This document shows positions 18,987-28,785 of a stretch of 64,000 nt of DNA, one piece after another. A program made the position numbers and the translations under genes. The number at the start of each line of letters is the position of its first letter. Position 1 is the first letter of the stretch. The stretch is from Microglena sp. YARC (Eukaryota > Chlorophyta > Chlorophyceae > Chlamydomonadales > Chlamydomonadaceae), in contig CM039464.1 of assembly GCA_022414725.1 (NCBI GenBank), forward strand, positions 24,856,123 to 24,920,122. Direction: 5' to 3'. The notes under the pieces were generated by a model that saw nothing but the letters and a program-made list of their open reading frames with translations, was not told where the DNA came from and ran no database searches.

Positions 18987-20913
18987 ATGACCTCTACGTC
19001 CACTGTGCACTATTGCGTGTACTGCAACGTCGATATCGACCCTAACGTCGATTACGTCTCTGAGCTCTCGTGCACATACAATGGATGTGGGCGAATGACA
19101 TACCACAAGGTAAGTTCGAGACGAATGATTACATTTGCATGCGGGCCTTAGAAATGCCATTATTACAGTCGGCGGAACAATTAAATGAAACATCCAAATA
19201 AAGTGTATGAGTGGATGGTCCTAAAAATTCGATTTCTTGCGCAACAAGTAAAGACATGGGACTTTCGGTGTATTCCGTCGACTGTAGACCCTCAGTCCGG
19301 TTGGTCGTAAAACATTTAAAACTTCCTAACACGTAACAACATGTCTGATCGCATTACATCCAGAGAAAACGAATCGCTTCCAAATGTTGACGCATTTGTG
19401 GTCAGAGATGTCTTAACACCAAACGAATGCTCTGAATGGATAAAACTTGCAGAACAAAAAGGGTTCCAAAGCCCATACATAGGAGGAGATATGTTTGCAG
19501 GCAAAAGGAAACGTGTTACATTAACAAGCGAAGAACTATCAGCACGAGTATGGGATAAAATTAGCACAGTCATTCCCGCAAGGGTTCATGACGAGAAAGA
19601 ATACTCATCATTCTCCTTTTCTGGACCTGCAAATAACATACGTAGTGGTGGTTATTTTCCAACACATATTAACCCGTTTTTCCGTTTCTCAAAGTATGAG
19701 CCGGGAGATGAATTTTCCATCCACACCGACACGTGTTATGCACGTGATGAATGTGAGACTGGGCTTTGCACCATCTTGTTGTACCTAAACGATAATATGC
19801 AAGGGGGTGAGACAGTCATACTTCCGAATTGGGAATGGAACGAAAAGATCACCATCACTCCAGAACCGGGTCTCGCACTTGTATTTTACCACATGCTACC
19901 ACATGCCGGACTAGAAGTTATTTCGGGGTGCAAATATATAATACGTAGCGATGTCATGTACCGTCGCGTCTGCAATATTCCCTTGTTGCAAGCATCGAAC
20001 GTTTTTGAATAGGACGCGCCCCCCTTTGCAATAAAAAATGTCCAGCAAAGAAACCTCCTTACATGACGCATTGCACATCAACAAAGACCCCGTGTTCTTT
20101 TGGGCCACGGTACTGGGGAAGAGGCGATCTCTTAAGTGCGGCTGTTCCTTCAATGGACACTCTCGAAAGTACAAACAAAAAAACATCCTGCAATTTGTTG
20201 ATTCAAAATCGTATTGTTGTAGACATCACTCGGTACCCCTCCGGTGGTCGCGACAACATTAGGTTACACCGCAAGATGTGGCGGTTTCACTTTACTGTTC
20301 CGTTGACTGTATGTTCTGACATATTTTTTTCTCGATCGTGCAGAGCTGCGTCGACACCCATCTGCGCAGGATCAAGCACAACCCCGGGCAGTTTTCAGGG
20401 TTCCAATGCCCCAGAGGAAACGGGAAGGGGGTATTACCCAATGAAGCGCCATGTGTAGGACGCATCAAGAACACTCACAGGTACCTGCCTCGCAACCAGA
20501 AGAAGAAGATGATGAAGAAGATGAAAGTAGATGCCCCCACTTTCCCTTATGCCCAGCCAATCCCCATCAGCGTTTCCAATAATGTCATAGAGGCCTACTC
20601 GCCACCAAAGGTCACCGAAGTCTCCATCATGGACTTCATCTCCATCAAGCCGCAAAGGACGATGAGCAAGCGTGGATTCTCAAAGCAACTCTATGTGTAT
20701 CCTGTTGTAGAACAACAGAAGCCTGTGCACGAAGAGTTCCCGCCCTTGCCAACGTATCATGCTAGCAGGTCCCTGACGCCCACTGAGCCCCCCATGGGAA
20801 TGTGTGCAACCGAAGGTGAAGAGATGTGTGCAACCGAAGATGAAGATATGTGTGCAGTAGATGTGCACGAACTGATTGTGTTGTGCTGCCCAGATCTGAT
20901 GATGTGCTCGTAA
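18987..20913 (+). CDS. zinc-finger protein gene split by an intron holding a mobile element
   Basis: Exon 1 (18987-19109, 41 codons) encodes CVYCNVDIDP...LSCTYNGCG and ends TYHK at a consensus donor AAG|GTAAGT. Exon 2 (20344-20913) follows GATCGTGCAG| in the same phase and begins SCVDTHLRRIKHNPGQF, then FQCPRGNGKG and CVGRIKNTHRY. Joined, they restore a C..C-C..CG-YH..C-CP-C zinc-finger module. Its order matches RING/PHD-like proteins seen in giant-virus DNA. The rest is basic (KKKMMKKMK), then proline-rich with EEFPPLPTY. The C-terminus (HELIVLCCPDLMM) resembles the tail of the RING protein at 13358-14065 (HELIVVCC). The intron (19110-20343) is almost entirely the mobile element 19164-20311. 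Without it, about 86 nt of ordinary intron remain. Confidence 0.65.
19341..20012 (+). CDS. prolyl 4-hydroxylase-like 2-oxoglutarate/Fe(II) oxygenase
   Basis: The 223-residue protein starts MSDRITSRENESLPNVDAF followed by the short strand VVRDVLTPNECSEWI typical of P4H domains. Iron ligands are visible in FSIHTDTCYARDE (H-x-D) and YHMLPHAGLEVISGCKYIIR (distal His, then Lys for 2-oxoglutarate). GGETVILPNWEW is the turn between them. Length and motif order fit stand-alone viral/algal oxygenases that hydroxylate prolines or related targets; the substrate is unknown. The frame is intact, unlike many neighbours. Its position wholly inside the TIR element makes it cargo. Confidence 0.85.
   Translation: MSDRITSRENESLPNVDAFVVRDVLTPNECSEWIKLAEQKGFQSPYIGGDMFAGKRKRVTLTSEELSARVWDKISTVIPARVHDEKEYSSFSFSGPANNIRSGGYFPTHINPFFRFSKYEPGDEFSIHTDTCYARDECETGLCTILLYLNDNMQGGETVILPNWEWNEKITITPEPGLALVFYHMLPHAGLEVISGCKYIIRSDVMYRRVCNIPLLQASNVFE
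20038..20262 (+). CDS. short open frame in the shared 3' module of the TIR element
   Basis: A 74-codon frame begins MSSKETSLHDALHINKDPVF and includes RRSLKCGCSFNGHSRKYKQK. The same peptide is partly preserved on the reverse strand at 36763-36963. That may reflect protein conservation or simply DNA similarity between element copies. No family is recognised. It could be the remnant of a longer element-encoded protein. Confidence 0.3.
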   Translation: MSSKETSLHDALHINKDPVFFWATVLGKRRSLKCGCSFNGHSRKYKQKNILQFVDSKSYCCRHHSVPLRWSRQH

Positions 20914-20984
20914 AGTCCCGATCTAAAAACATTGAGAATATGTGTTCATTTGATCGTGTGGTGGGGACATTTCAGGGCGGGGCA

Positions 20985-21062
20985 TTGAATGTTCCTGCCG
21001 TGTGTTCCTGCTTCCCGGAGGATTTTGACTGGTTGCAGAAAATAGTCTGGAGCGGAATTGTG
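20985..21062 (+). repeat. dispersed repeat CTCCCGGAGGATTTTGACTGG, copy 1
   Basis: It contains CTTCCCGGAGGATTTTGACT, GGTTGCAGAAAATAGTCTGG and AGCGGAATTGTG. Related copies lie at 31454-31540, 52632-52720 and 58651-58730, each downstream of an open frame. The intergenic stretch 20914-21192 otherwise shows nothing further. Confidence 0.7.
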
Positions 21063-21192
21063 TACATGTGTACAACAATCGACCGTCTGTCCAAGTTGTA
21101 CATAGAGAATTGTAATTGATTCAATATACTGTAACATTATTGACCGGTCTGACTGTAACATTTGTGGGACGTGCCGTATAAGGAAATTCACA

Positions 21193-21801
21193 ATGAATGA
21201 AGATGTAAAGATGGCATGTCCCAAATGCAACTCAACCCTCGTCACGCACAATATTACACAAGACCGGAGTACATGCCTACAATGCAACGCCTCGTGGTCC
21301 ATCCACAAATCCCTCGAGTGTAGAGGATGTAATTCAGACGTCGACATGAAAATTCGTCTCCGCCTGCTAAAAGACGGAAAAGTTGGGTGGCATAAATGTG
21401 AAGAATGCATTTTGGATCTAATGCGGGTGAATTCGGGTCGAATGCAGGATACTTCGGATCTAATGCAGGATACTTTGGATCTAATGCGGGTGAATTCGGG
21501 TCGAATGCAGGATACTTTGGATCTAATGCGGGTGAATTCGGGTCGAATGCAGGATACTTCGGATCTAATGCGGGTGAATTCGGATCTAATGCAGGATACT
21601 TTGGATCTAATGCGGGTGAATTCGGGTCGAATGCAGGATACTTCGGATCTAATGCAGGATACTTTGGATCTAATGCGGGTGAATTCGGGTCTAATGCAGG
21701 ATACTTCGGATCTAATGCAGGATACTTTGGATCTAATGCGGGTGAATTCGGGTCGACCAGGCCGACCAGGCAAAGGCCGAATCATCGAAAGTCGTGAATG
21801 A
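21193..21801 (+). CDS. zinc-ribbon protein with 21-bp coding repeats, perhaps 5' part of the next gene
   Basis: The 202-codon frame starts MNEDVKMACPKCNSTLVTH and has three CxxC-type pairs (CPKCN, CLQCN, CRGCN) plus CEECI, a treble-type zinc module of about 75 residues. From 21415 the DNA is a perfect 21-bp tandem repeat, read here as DLMRVNSGRMQDT units. The same DNA is open in a second frame as FGSNAGEFGSNAGYF. The frame stops just after the start of the DUF5832-type gene. The latter lacks a good ATG, so a one-base slip in the repeat may have split a single gene. Confidence 0.5.
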   Translation: MNEDVKMACPKCNSTLVTHNITQDRSTCLQCNASWSIHKSLECRGCNSDVDMKIRLRLLKDGKVGWHKCEECILDLMRVNSGRMQDTSDLMQDTLDLMRVNSGRMQDTLDLMRVNSGRMQDTSDLMRVNSDLMQDTLDLMRVNSGRMQDTSDLMQDTLDLMRVNSGLMQDTSDLMQDTLDLMRVNSGRPGRPGKGRIIESRE

Positions 21802-22633
21802 ATCAAGCGGTTTAGTATCCACAACAGATAAGGACTACTTGGAACAGGACGAGAGTATCCGTGGGCAACGATTCGCTTGCATCTCGTTCGTTTCTCCAGA
21901 GGATGTGTTGGTGCAGAAGGAGACGTTCGTCCTAAGCCGCTTTCTGAGTGACTTGTGCAAAGACGTGGACATCATGCTGACAAACGTCACGACCCTACAT
22001 GGTGGGGGTCAAGATTCTCTCGAAGAGAGCGTCCGCTTGATCCGTGAGCGCTATGCATACATGTGGTCAGAAAGTAGTATGCAGGATGAGTTGAATGCGT
22101 ACCGTCTATCTCGCGAGTCCACCCTTGACCAGGAGTTTCGTGAGACGACGGGGGACTTGTCGAAGACGAGTATCCGCGGTTTCAAGATCCGAGGCGTATA
22201 CGGAAGTCTTGACGAGGCGAAGAACAGAGCCAAGGTCATAAGCCGCACCGACAACAAGTTCAACGTGTACATCGCCGAGGTCGGGTGCTGGTGCCCGTGG
22301 AGTCCTAACCCCGACGATATCACCGATTGCGAGTATTCCGAAACCCAGCTGAACACGTTGATGAAGAATTACTACAAGCAGCAGGAGACGCGTACCGAGA
22401 TGTACGATGCAAGGAAATCAGGACTCATCGAACGCATTCAGGACCAACGCGATACTTGGCTCGATAAACAAACAGAGACACCCAATGACTCAACAAACCC
22501 CTTTGGAGGAGCACCAGATGCTCAGGGAGGAGCACCAGATGCTCAGGGAGGAGCACCAGATGTTGAGGGAGGATCATTGATTGATTTCGATTTCCCCCCA
22601 GTACCTGGAGTGGAAGATGCGATTAAAATATAG
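21751..22633 (+). CDS. giant-virus conserved protein of the DUF5832 type
   Basis: From an upstream in-frame stop (about 21751) the frame reads DYLEQDESIRGQRFACISFV, SPEDVLVQKETFVLSRFL, then RGFKIRGVYGSLDEAKNRA and FNVYIAEVGCWCPWSPNPDD, ending in YSETQLNTLMKNYYKQQ. This order (IRGQ..CISFVSPE, IRGVY.S..EA..RA, NVYIAEVG.W.PW.P) is the signature I associate with DUF5832, a family almost confined to giant viruses and of unknown function. The tail has three GGAPDAQ repeats. There is no ATG before conserved residues (first in-frame codon usable as start is GTG at 21794), so either the start was lost or it is fused to the upstream frame. Confidence 0.75.
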
Positions 22634-22685
22634 GAGTAGTCAATGGTAAGTACATCCGCCTTCGCACGTAAACCACCTCATCAAA

Positions 22686-25600
22686 ATGTCCGTGAATCCT
22701 GAAAACGTTCAGAATCTCGTTTATTTCTACCAGTGGTTGCTAGCCCTTGTCCGGTACGATGACCTGAACAAACTCGTGACATCCGCGAACACGCGCCACG
22801 CCCCATTGTTTGCGATTGTGGCGTTCACAGACTTTCGCACGTGTCTGGAGAGGGCCGCAACCTACCTGGAGAACGTTTCCGCAGGAATATCATCGTTCCA
22901 ACATGGAGGCGGCACTTCCGATAAAAAAAAGGAGAAGCGTGGTAATAAGAATACCAATAAAGTTAACAAGAAATCAGTGTCCTATTCGGATAAGAAAGAT
23001 TCGAAAAAAGATAAAGATACTTGCGACCTGATATCCATTTCTTACAAGGGACAAAGCGATAGCGTGGAAGCATACCGCAAGTTGACCCATGTGATTCCTT
23101 GGTACGAGTATTGTCTGTATGTGTTCCGTCACGAGCTCATGATTAGCGAGTGTCGGGCGAAAGGGATAGACGTCGAACGCACCGGGCGCCTAGACTACAC
23201 GGATACGGACGAGATTAGTTCTTTTCCACCGTTTGCACTGGGATGGGGGAGGGGACTTGGTGAGCAGATTTGGGGACAACAATGTGGGGGCACAACACTT
23301 AGAACAGTTCCACACCCCCCCGCAATCACCACAGCCAGGAGAGGATTCCCTAGATATGCACTCATCCAAGACATTCGGTTCATACTTCGACATCGAGACC
23401 GTGCGTGAGAAGGTGCGAGCGCGGTACGCTGAGCGTCACAATATATGGGTTCGCGCATTTGGCGAAGGGAGTCAAGAGACGATCCTATTCGATGCTCTAA
23501 AGTGTGCAGCCTTCCGCAATCGATTCTTCTCGCACACTCCCGACATGCTGGTGTTCGACAACGAATCCGTGCGAAGGCACCATGTGTACGCGGCTTCTAG
23601 AAAGGGGCATACAAAAGGTAATCTAGAAATGTTGGTACAAAAAAATAGTTCGGTGGCAAACAATCATTTTTGGGCTGTGACTGAGGCTAAGTACCATCAG
23701 AGACGAGGGAAGTCGATGCAACTGTCAGGACAATCATGGATGCAAGAGTTGGAACAACTCATAATCACCTTTACGAAAAAAAATGGTCCGGCACAGCTCT
23801 TCGAGGATGAGTTCCTAGTCCGTATCAAAAACACCACCGACGAAAATACTAAATCGGAAAAGAAACTTCTACAACCAGGAAAAAAATCACAGTCAGGGGG
23901 GAATGGAAATCCGACCATCCTCACTGCTCCTCCTCCATCTCGATTATATTTTCCATGTTATCAACCACCGTGTACGAATCCTCCATATCAACCATGTTAT
24001 CCAACCCCGTGTCAACAACCATGTACGACTCCTCCATATCAACCATGTTATCCAACCCCGTGTCAACAACCGTGTACGACTCCTCCATATCAACCATGTT
24101 ATCCAACCCCGTGTCAACAACCGTGTACGACTCCTCCATATCAACCATGTTATCCAACCCCGTGTCAACAACCATGTACGACTCCTCCATATCAACCATG
24201 TTATCCAACCCCATGTCAACAACCGTGTACGACTCCTCCATATCAACCATGTTATCAAACCCCTCCAATGATTGTCCCCGAGCAATCTTGGGACGAAGTG
24301 GCTGCATTGGCATTCCCTAACGATCATCCTGATGTACAATCGCAGACGAAACCTCCTGAACAACATATTCTCACTCCTCCACTACTTGTCCAAGAGCAAT
24401 CTTGGGACGAAGTGGCGGCATTGGCATTCCATAACGATCATCCTGATGTACAATCGCAGGCGAAACCTCCTGAACAACATATTCTCACTCCTCCACTGCT
24501 TGTCCCAGAGAAACCCGTTGACAAAGTGGCGGCATTGGCATTGCCTAACGATCATCCTCATGTACAATCGCAGACTAAACCTCCTGAACAACATATTCTC
24601 ACGCCTCCACTGCTTGTCCCCGAGCAATCTTGGGACGAAGTGGCGGCATTGGCATTCCCTAACGATCATCATCATGTACAATCGCAGACGCAACCTCCTG
24701 AACAACATATTCTCACTCCTCCACTGCTTGTCCCAGAGAAACCCGTTGACAAAGTGGCGGCATTGGCATTGCCAAACGATCATCCTGATGTACAATCGCA
24801 GACGAAACCTCCTGAACAACATATTCTCACGCCTCCACTGCTTGTCCCCGAGCAATCTTGGGACGAAGTGGCGGCATTGGCATTCCCTAACGATCATCCT
24901 GATGTACAAACGCAGACGAAACCTCCTGAACAACATATTCTCACTCCTCCACTGCTTGTCCCAGAGAAACCCGTTGACAAAGTGGCGGCATTGGCATTGC
25001 CAAACGATCATCCTCATGTACAATCGCAGACGAAACCTCCTGAACAACATATTCTCACTCCTCCACGACTTGTCCAAGAGCAATCTTGGGACGAAGTGGC
25101 GGCATTGGCATTCCCTAACGATCATCCTGATGTAAAATCGCAGACGAAACCTCCTGAACAACATATTCTCACTCCTCCACTGCTTGTCCCAGAGAAACCC
25201 GTTGACAAAGTGGCGGCATTGGCATTGCCTAACGATCATCCTCATGTACAATCGCAGACGGAACCTCCTGAACAACATATTCTCACTCCTCCACTACTTG
25301 TCCAAGAGCAATCTTGGGACGAAGTAGCGGCATTGGCGTTCCCTAACGATCATCCTGATGTACAATCGCAGACTCAACCTCCTGAACAACATATTCTAAC
25401 TCCTCCACTACTTGTCCCCGAGCAATCTTGGGACGAAGTGGTGTCAGCATTGGCATTCCCTAATGATCATCTTGATGTACAATCGCATACTCAACCTCAT
25501 GCACAACATATTCCCACTCCTCCACTGCTTGTCCCAGAGAAACCCGTTGACAAAGTGGCGGCATTGGTATTCTCTAACGATCATCCTCATGTGCAATCGC

Positions 25601-26325
25601 AGACGAAACCTCCTGAACAACATATTCTCACTCCTCCACTACTTGTCCCCGAGCAATATTGGGACGAAGTTGTGGCAGCATTAGCATTCCCTGTTTCTGT
25701 ACAACCGGTGCAATTTAATGCACAACATATTCTCACTCCTCCACTACTTGTCCCCGAGCAATATTGGGACGAAGTGGTGGCAGCATTAGCATTCCCTCAC
25801 ACAACAATCGTTTTGCCACCGCTTCTCTCACCAGAGTTGCCATCTATTCATATACCGCCTCTGCTCTCACCAGATACGCCGTCTATTCCTCTGCCACCGC
25901 TACTATCGCCCGATATATCATCTATTCCTCTGCCACCTCTGCTATCAACCGATATATCATCTATTCCTCTGCCACCTCTGCTCTCGCCCGATATATCATC
26001 TATTCCTCTGCCACCTCTGCTATCAACCGATATATCATCTATTCCTCTGCCACCTCTGCTCTCTCCCGATATATCATCTATTCCTCTGCCACCGCTACTA
26101 TCGCCCGATATGCATTTAAAGAAATTCGTTATTCCTGGATCCATGGATTCCTCAAAACGGTTTTTGATCCCGGGGGCGTCAATTCAGCATTCAAAACAGT
26201 TCGTCATCCCGGGCGTGATGCAGGTAAATATATCACATGCTTCCGGTGCACAACCCCAAACACTCAGACAACAACAGAAACAACAACAGAAACCCCTAGA
26301 TCCACTCCATCGGTATATGATTTGA
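22686..26325 (+). CDS. very large repeat-rich, fibre-like viral protein (one frameshift)
   Basis: Two frames (22686 to about 23250, and about 23240-26325) join across a G-rich run (GGGATGGGGGAGGGGACT) to give about 1200 residues. The N-terminal ~400 residues look globular and mostly helical, with a lysine-rich linker (KKKEKRGNKNTNK) and segments such as HVIPWYEYCLYVFRHEL and VREKVRARYAERHNIWVRAF. The remainder is repeats: 17-residue TPPYQPCYPTPCQQPCT units (about 23940-24270); about thirteen 38-residue units centred on PEQHILTPPLLVPE..SWDEV or KPVDKV (24270-25800); 13-residue LPPLLSPDISSIP units (25800-26110); and three KxFVIPG motifs at the end. Cysteine/proline repeats of this kind suggest an extended, disulphide-rich surface or fibre protein; this is inference. 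Confidence 0.65.
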
Positions 26326-26345
26326 TCCACCGGTGCAAGACTCCT

Positions 26346-26636
26346 ATGTGGACGTTCGGCATCATTATCGCGTCCATCATTGCAATTATCAAGCTTATGC
26401 TAGCCGAGGCGAATCTAGCTGAGGGGTACGGGGGTGAGGAAAGTAGTGTCTTTGAGGATGCCTGCAGTAGAGAACTTGACGTTGCGTATATTGACGCCTC
26501 TGATGGAAAGGTGAGAGAAGCAGTCGCTCGCGCACACAAGTGCCTTTCACAGAAGTACGTGCGTGCAATCGATATCAAGGTAGCAACTGCATCTGCATTA
26601 TTAATAGGGATGTCCGCATGTAGTCGCCGAAAATAA
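26346..26636 (+). CDS. small single-pass membrane protein
   Basis: A 97-codon frame starts MWTFGIIIASIIAIIKLML, an N-terminal membrane helix, followed by a soluble domain (ACSRELDVAYIDASDGKV, VREAVARAHKCLSQKYVRA). The same frame runs further upstream only through the repeats of the preceding gene, so the start at 26346 is preferred. Family unknown. It lies 20 bp after the previous stop and 40 bp before the next gene. Confidence 0.5.
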   Translation: MWTFGIIIASIIAIIKLMLAEANLAEGYGGEESSVFEDACSRELDVAYIDASDGKVREAVARAHKCLSQKYVRAIDIKVATASALLIGMSACSRRK

Positions 26637-26675
26637 TTTGATTGCGATGACATAACAATTGTTCGTATTAAATCA

Positions 26676-27377
26676 ATGTCACCATCAAACGAGCAGACAA
26701 CATCAAACGAGCAGACAACATCAACACATCGTAAAGACCCACCACCTCCCAAGAAGAAACCTCCTCCACCTCCTCCACCTCCATCACTACCGAAAACCAC
26801 TCTGATCACGCCTGCATCCTCTAATTACACAACATGGGCGAAGGGTATCCACGCGTTCGGGGACCTTGCTCTTCCGATGGTCGCCTTCTACATGCTTGTG
26901 CTAAGTAACTTCATGGGTGAAATATTGGGGTGCAAACTTCAGAAGATCATGCGGACAAGTGCGATGGCTAAACATGTGGTGGGCATAGTGCTCCTATTGA
27001 CACTTATTACATTTGCGGACGAGTCAAACAATAACTCGCTCATATCAAAGTTTCTAATTACATTAACCATCTATTTTTGGTTCTTCATAACGACCAAGTG
27101 CCCCACCCCCATTATGTTCATTGTGCTTATCATTCTCCTAATGACATACATGATCGGGAAGAACTCTATACACGACCCTGAGTACGTGGAACACCGGGGA
27201 GTTGCTCGGATATCTCAGACAATCCTGTCCATGATTGCGCTGACACTCAGTATAGCAGGTTTCTTCATTTACGCGATGAAAAAGTGGCGCAAGCACAGAT
27301 CATCGTTTTCGTTGTACACGCTCCTTACAGACACAATGAATTGTGACCACCGCTCAATCAATCAACGCTTTCGATAA
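26676..27377 (+). CDS. multi-pass viral membrane protein
   Basis: The 233-residue protein has a proline-rich N-terminus (KDPPPPKKKPPPPPPPP), then FGDLALPMVAFYMLVLSNFM. About five hydrophobic segments follow, including HVVGIVLLLTLITF, FLITLTIYFWFFITT and IMFIVLIILLMTYMIG. The region LALPMVAFYMLVLSNFMGE resembles a membrane protein widely present in giant-virus genomes, but I cannot give a family name. The 3' end overlaps the convergent MIF4G gene by 16 bp. Confidence 0.6.
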   Translation: MSPSNEQTTSNEQTTSTHRKDPPPPKKKPPPPPPPPSLPKTTLITPASSNYTTWAKGIHAFGDLALPMVAFYMLVLSNFMGEILGCKLQKIMRTSAMAKHVVGIVLLLTLITFADESNNNSLISKFLITLTIYFWFFITTKCPTPIMFIVLIILLMTYMIGKNSIHDPEYVEHRGVARISQTILSMIALTLSIAGFFIYAMKKWRKHRSSFSLYTLLTDTMNCDHRSINQRFR

Positions 27378-28663
27378 GAGACAATCGTGTCCAGCAGACC
27401 CATAAGCTTGAACCGAATCTTTAACGTCACATCATCCCTCTCGATAAACCTCTCGACGAGACCCTCCATAATGTCGCACTCTTGCTTTCCAAGTGAGTCC
27501 TCATTGCGAGAATTCTTGCGTGCGAATTGAGCCGCAAATCCCGCGATGAGTTCTATAGCCACCTCCGCTCGCCGCCCAGGTATGTTGGACTCGAAGATGC
27601 CGACAATCTCAGAGAGGTATGCGCGACGAGACGTAGAGACAAGGTTTAGACCAATTAGGTTCAGGATAGTCAAATTGCGACCCACAGCGACGTGGATGCG
27701 CTTTGTCGTGACGCAGAAGGCGTCGTACTGGTCTACGCTCGGCAGTTCGTACTCCTCTTCGTGGAAGGATGCAATGGAATCCGAAACAAATGAATCGAGC
27801 ACAGACCTCATAATGATGCCGCTTCGAGAGACGAGAAACTGGAATAGATTCGAGTACATGTGAATGAACCCGTGATCTTGGTAGCATTTCGCAAGGATAG
27901 CATTTGCTAACACTAAGGATATATCGTCCACACGCGATGAGTCGTCCACATGCGATGAGTCGTCCACACGCGATGAGTCGTCCACATGAGATGAGTCGGC
28001 GTCATGCGATGAGTCGTCCACGCACGATGAGTCAGCGTCATTTTCTTGAGATGAATCGATCGCGTCTCTCACACAGATTCCAATTTTAGTCGACACTTTA
28101 TCGAAGTTCGCTTCCGTCAGCTTGTTCAACAAAGACATCAGGGACTTGGAGAATAATGTCGATGATGAGTTCGAGCTACCTTCGCCGCCGAAAAGAGGAA
28201 CGCGATGATGCCGAATAGAATTTGGTGGCGCCGCCTGTGAGGAGGATGCCCAACGAATACTGTCGATCCGGTTATTACCGATGGTACCAACATACCGGGA
28301 TGACCCTCCTCCTCTACCACGGGGAGCCCCCCCCACAGGAACCGACAAACGCACACCATATCCATGACTGGGTCCAAGATTGTGTCCAAGGCTGTGTCCG
28401 TGACTGTTTCTATTTGCATACCCGTGTCCGTTTCGCTGCATGTAGGGTGTGGCTACAACTGCCTCCGTCTTGACAATTGCTACCTTGGCGAGTTGCGATG
28501 CATATCGTTCGCGTATGGTGGCGATGAGAGTTATATATCCTTTGTCGTCCCTCAGACGGACGAATTGATCGGTTGTGACGACGGTAATGCATCCGGAAGG
28601 AGATTCCGTGGGCGACGTGCAAGACATCGCCGTCTGTGCAAAGAGCAATTCACTCGCCGTCAA
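27362..28663 (-). CDS. MIF4G-domain protein (eIF4G-like)
   Basis: The 433-residue protein has a G/S/H-rich, RGRGGG-containing N-terminal half. From about residue 168 it has a MIF4G-type HEAT domain: LMSLLNKLTEANFDKVSTKI, then ANAILAKCYQDHGFIHMYSN and LFQFLVSR. These match the eIF4G middle domain, where LNKLT..NF..VS..I begins the fold and the A.......C.....F..MYS helix follows. A D/S-rich insert of five VDDSS-type repeats interrupts the first helices. In cells this domain binds eIF4A and RNA during translation initiation. In a viral genome it would be a candidate translation-control factor. The frame is intact. Confidence 0.75.
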   Translation of the reverse strand: MTASELLFAQTAMSCTSPTESPSGCITVVTTDQFVRLRDDKGYITLIATIRERYASQLAKVAIVKTEAVVATPYMQRNGHGYANRNSHGHSLGHNLGPSHGYGVRLSVPVGGAPRGRGGGSSRYVGTIGNNRIDSIRWASSSQAAPPNSIRHHRVPLFGGEGSSNSSSTLFSKSLMSLLNKLTEANFDKVSTKIGICVRDAIDSSQENDADSSCVDDSSHDADSSHVDDSSRVDDSSHVDDSSRVDDISLVLANAILAKCYQDHGFIHMYSNLFQFLVSRSGIIMRSVLDSFVSDSIASFHEEEYELPSVDQYDAFCVTTKRIHVAVGRNLTILNLIGLNLVSTSRRAYLSEIVGIFESNIPGRRAEVAIELIAGFAAQFARKNSRNEDSLGKQECDIMEGLVERFIERDDVTLKIRFKLMGLLDTIVSYRKR

Positions 28664-28785
28664 TTACAAATAGCAATTCACTCTTCAAATAATTACGCTA
28701 TTAAATAATTTAATGGATTCACGGATAGAGGTTCTCTTATGAAGAAGAAGAACACACATTTATACTCCGTTTGAGACTTTCTTAC

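Larger units (their letters stand above)
19164..20311 (+). mobile_element. TIR element carrying a prolyl 4-hydroxylase gene
   Basis: The left end TACAGTCGGCGGAACAATTA pairs as an inverted repeat with the right end CTGTTCCGTTGACTGTA. TA at each outer edge fits Tc1/mariner-type insertion. Inside are a second partial end (TATTCCGTCGACTGTA, 19271-19286), a complete 2-oxoglutarate oxygenase gene, and a 3' module (about 20038-20280). That module recurs in the 378-bp element at 36635-37012 and the degenerate copy at 14160-14290. No transposase is present, so it would have to be moved in trans. It lies in the sense direction of the host gene's intron. Confidence 0.7.

Noticed and set aside
18673..19003. 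HEPHVPHEP and MYRMNRMYLM frames
   Set aside because: They derive from the 9-bp repeat. The supported coding start nearby is the zinc-finger exon at 18987.
23903..24366. Alternative frames reading INHVIQPRVNNHVRLLH or WLIWRSRTRLLTRG repeats
   Set aside because: They are by-products of the 51-bp repeat encoding the Cys/Pro 17-mers.
24272..25278. Long open frames in other phases and on the reverse strand (up to 298 codons)
   Set aside because: They are shadows of the 114-bp coding repeat of the fibre-like protein. The + frame with the intact N-terminal domain is the coherent one.
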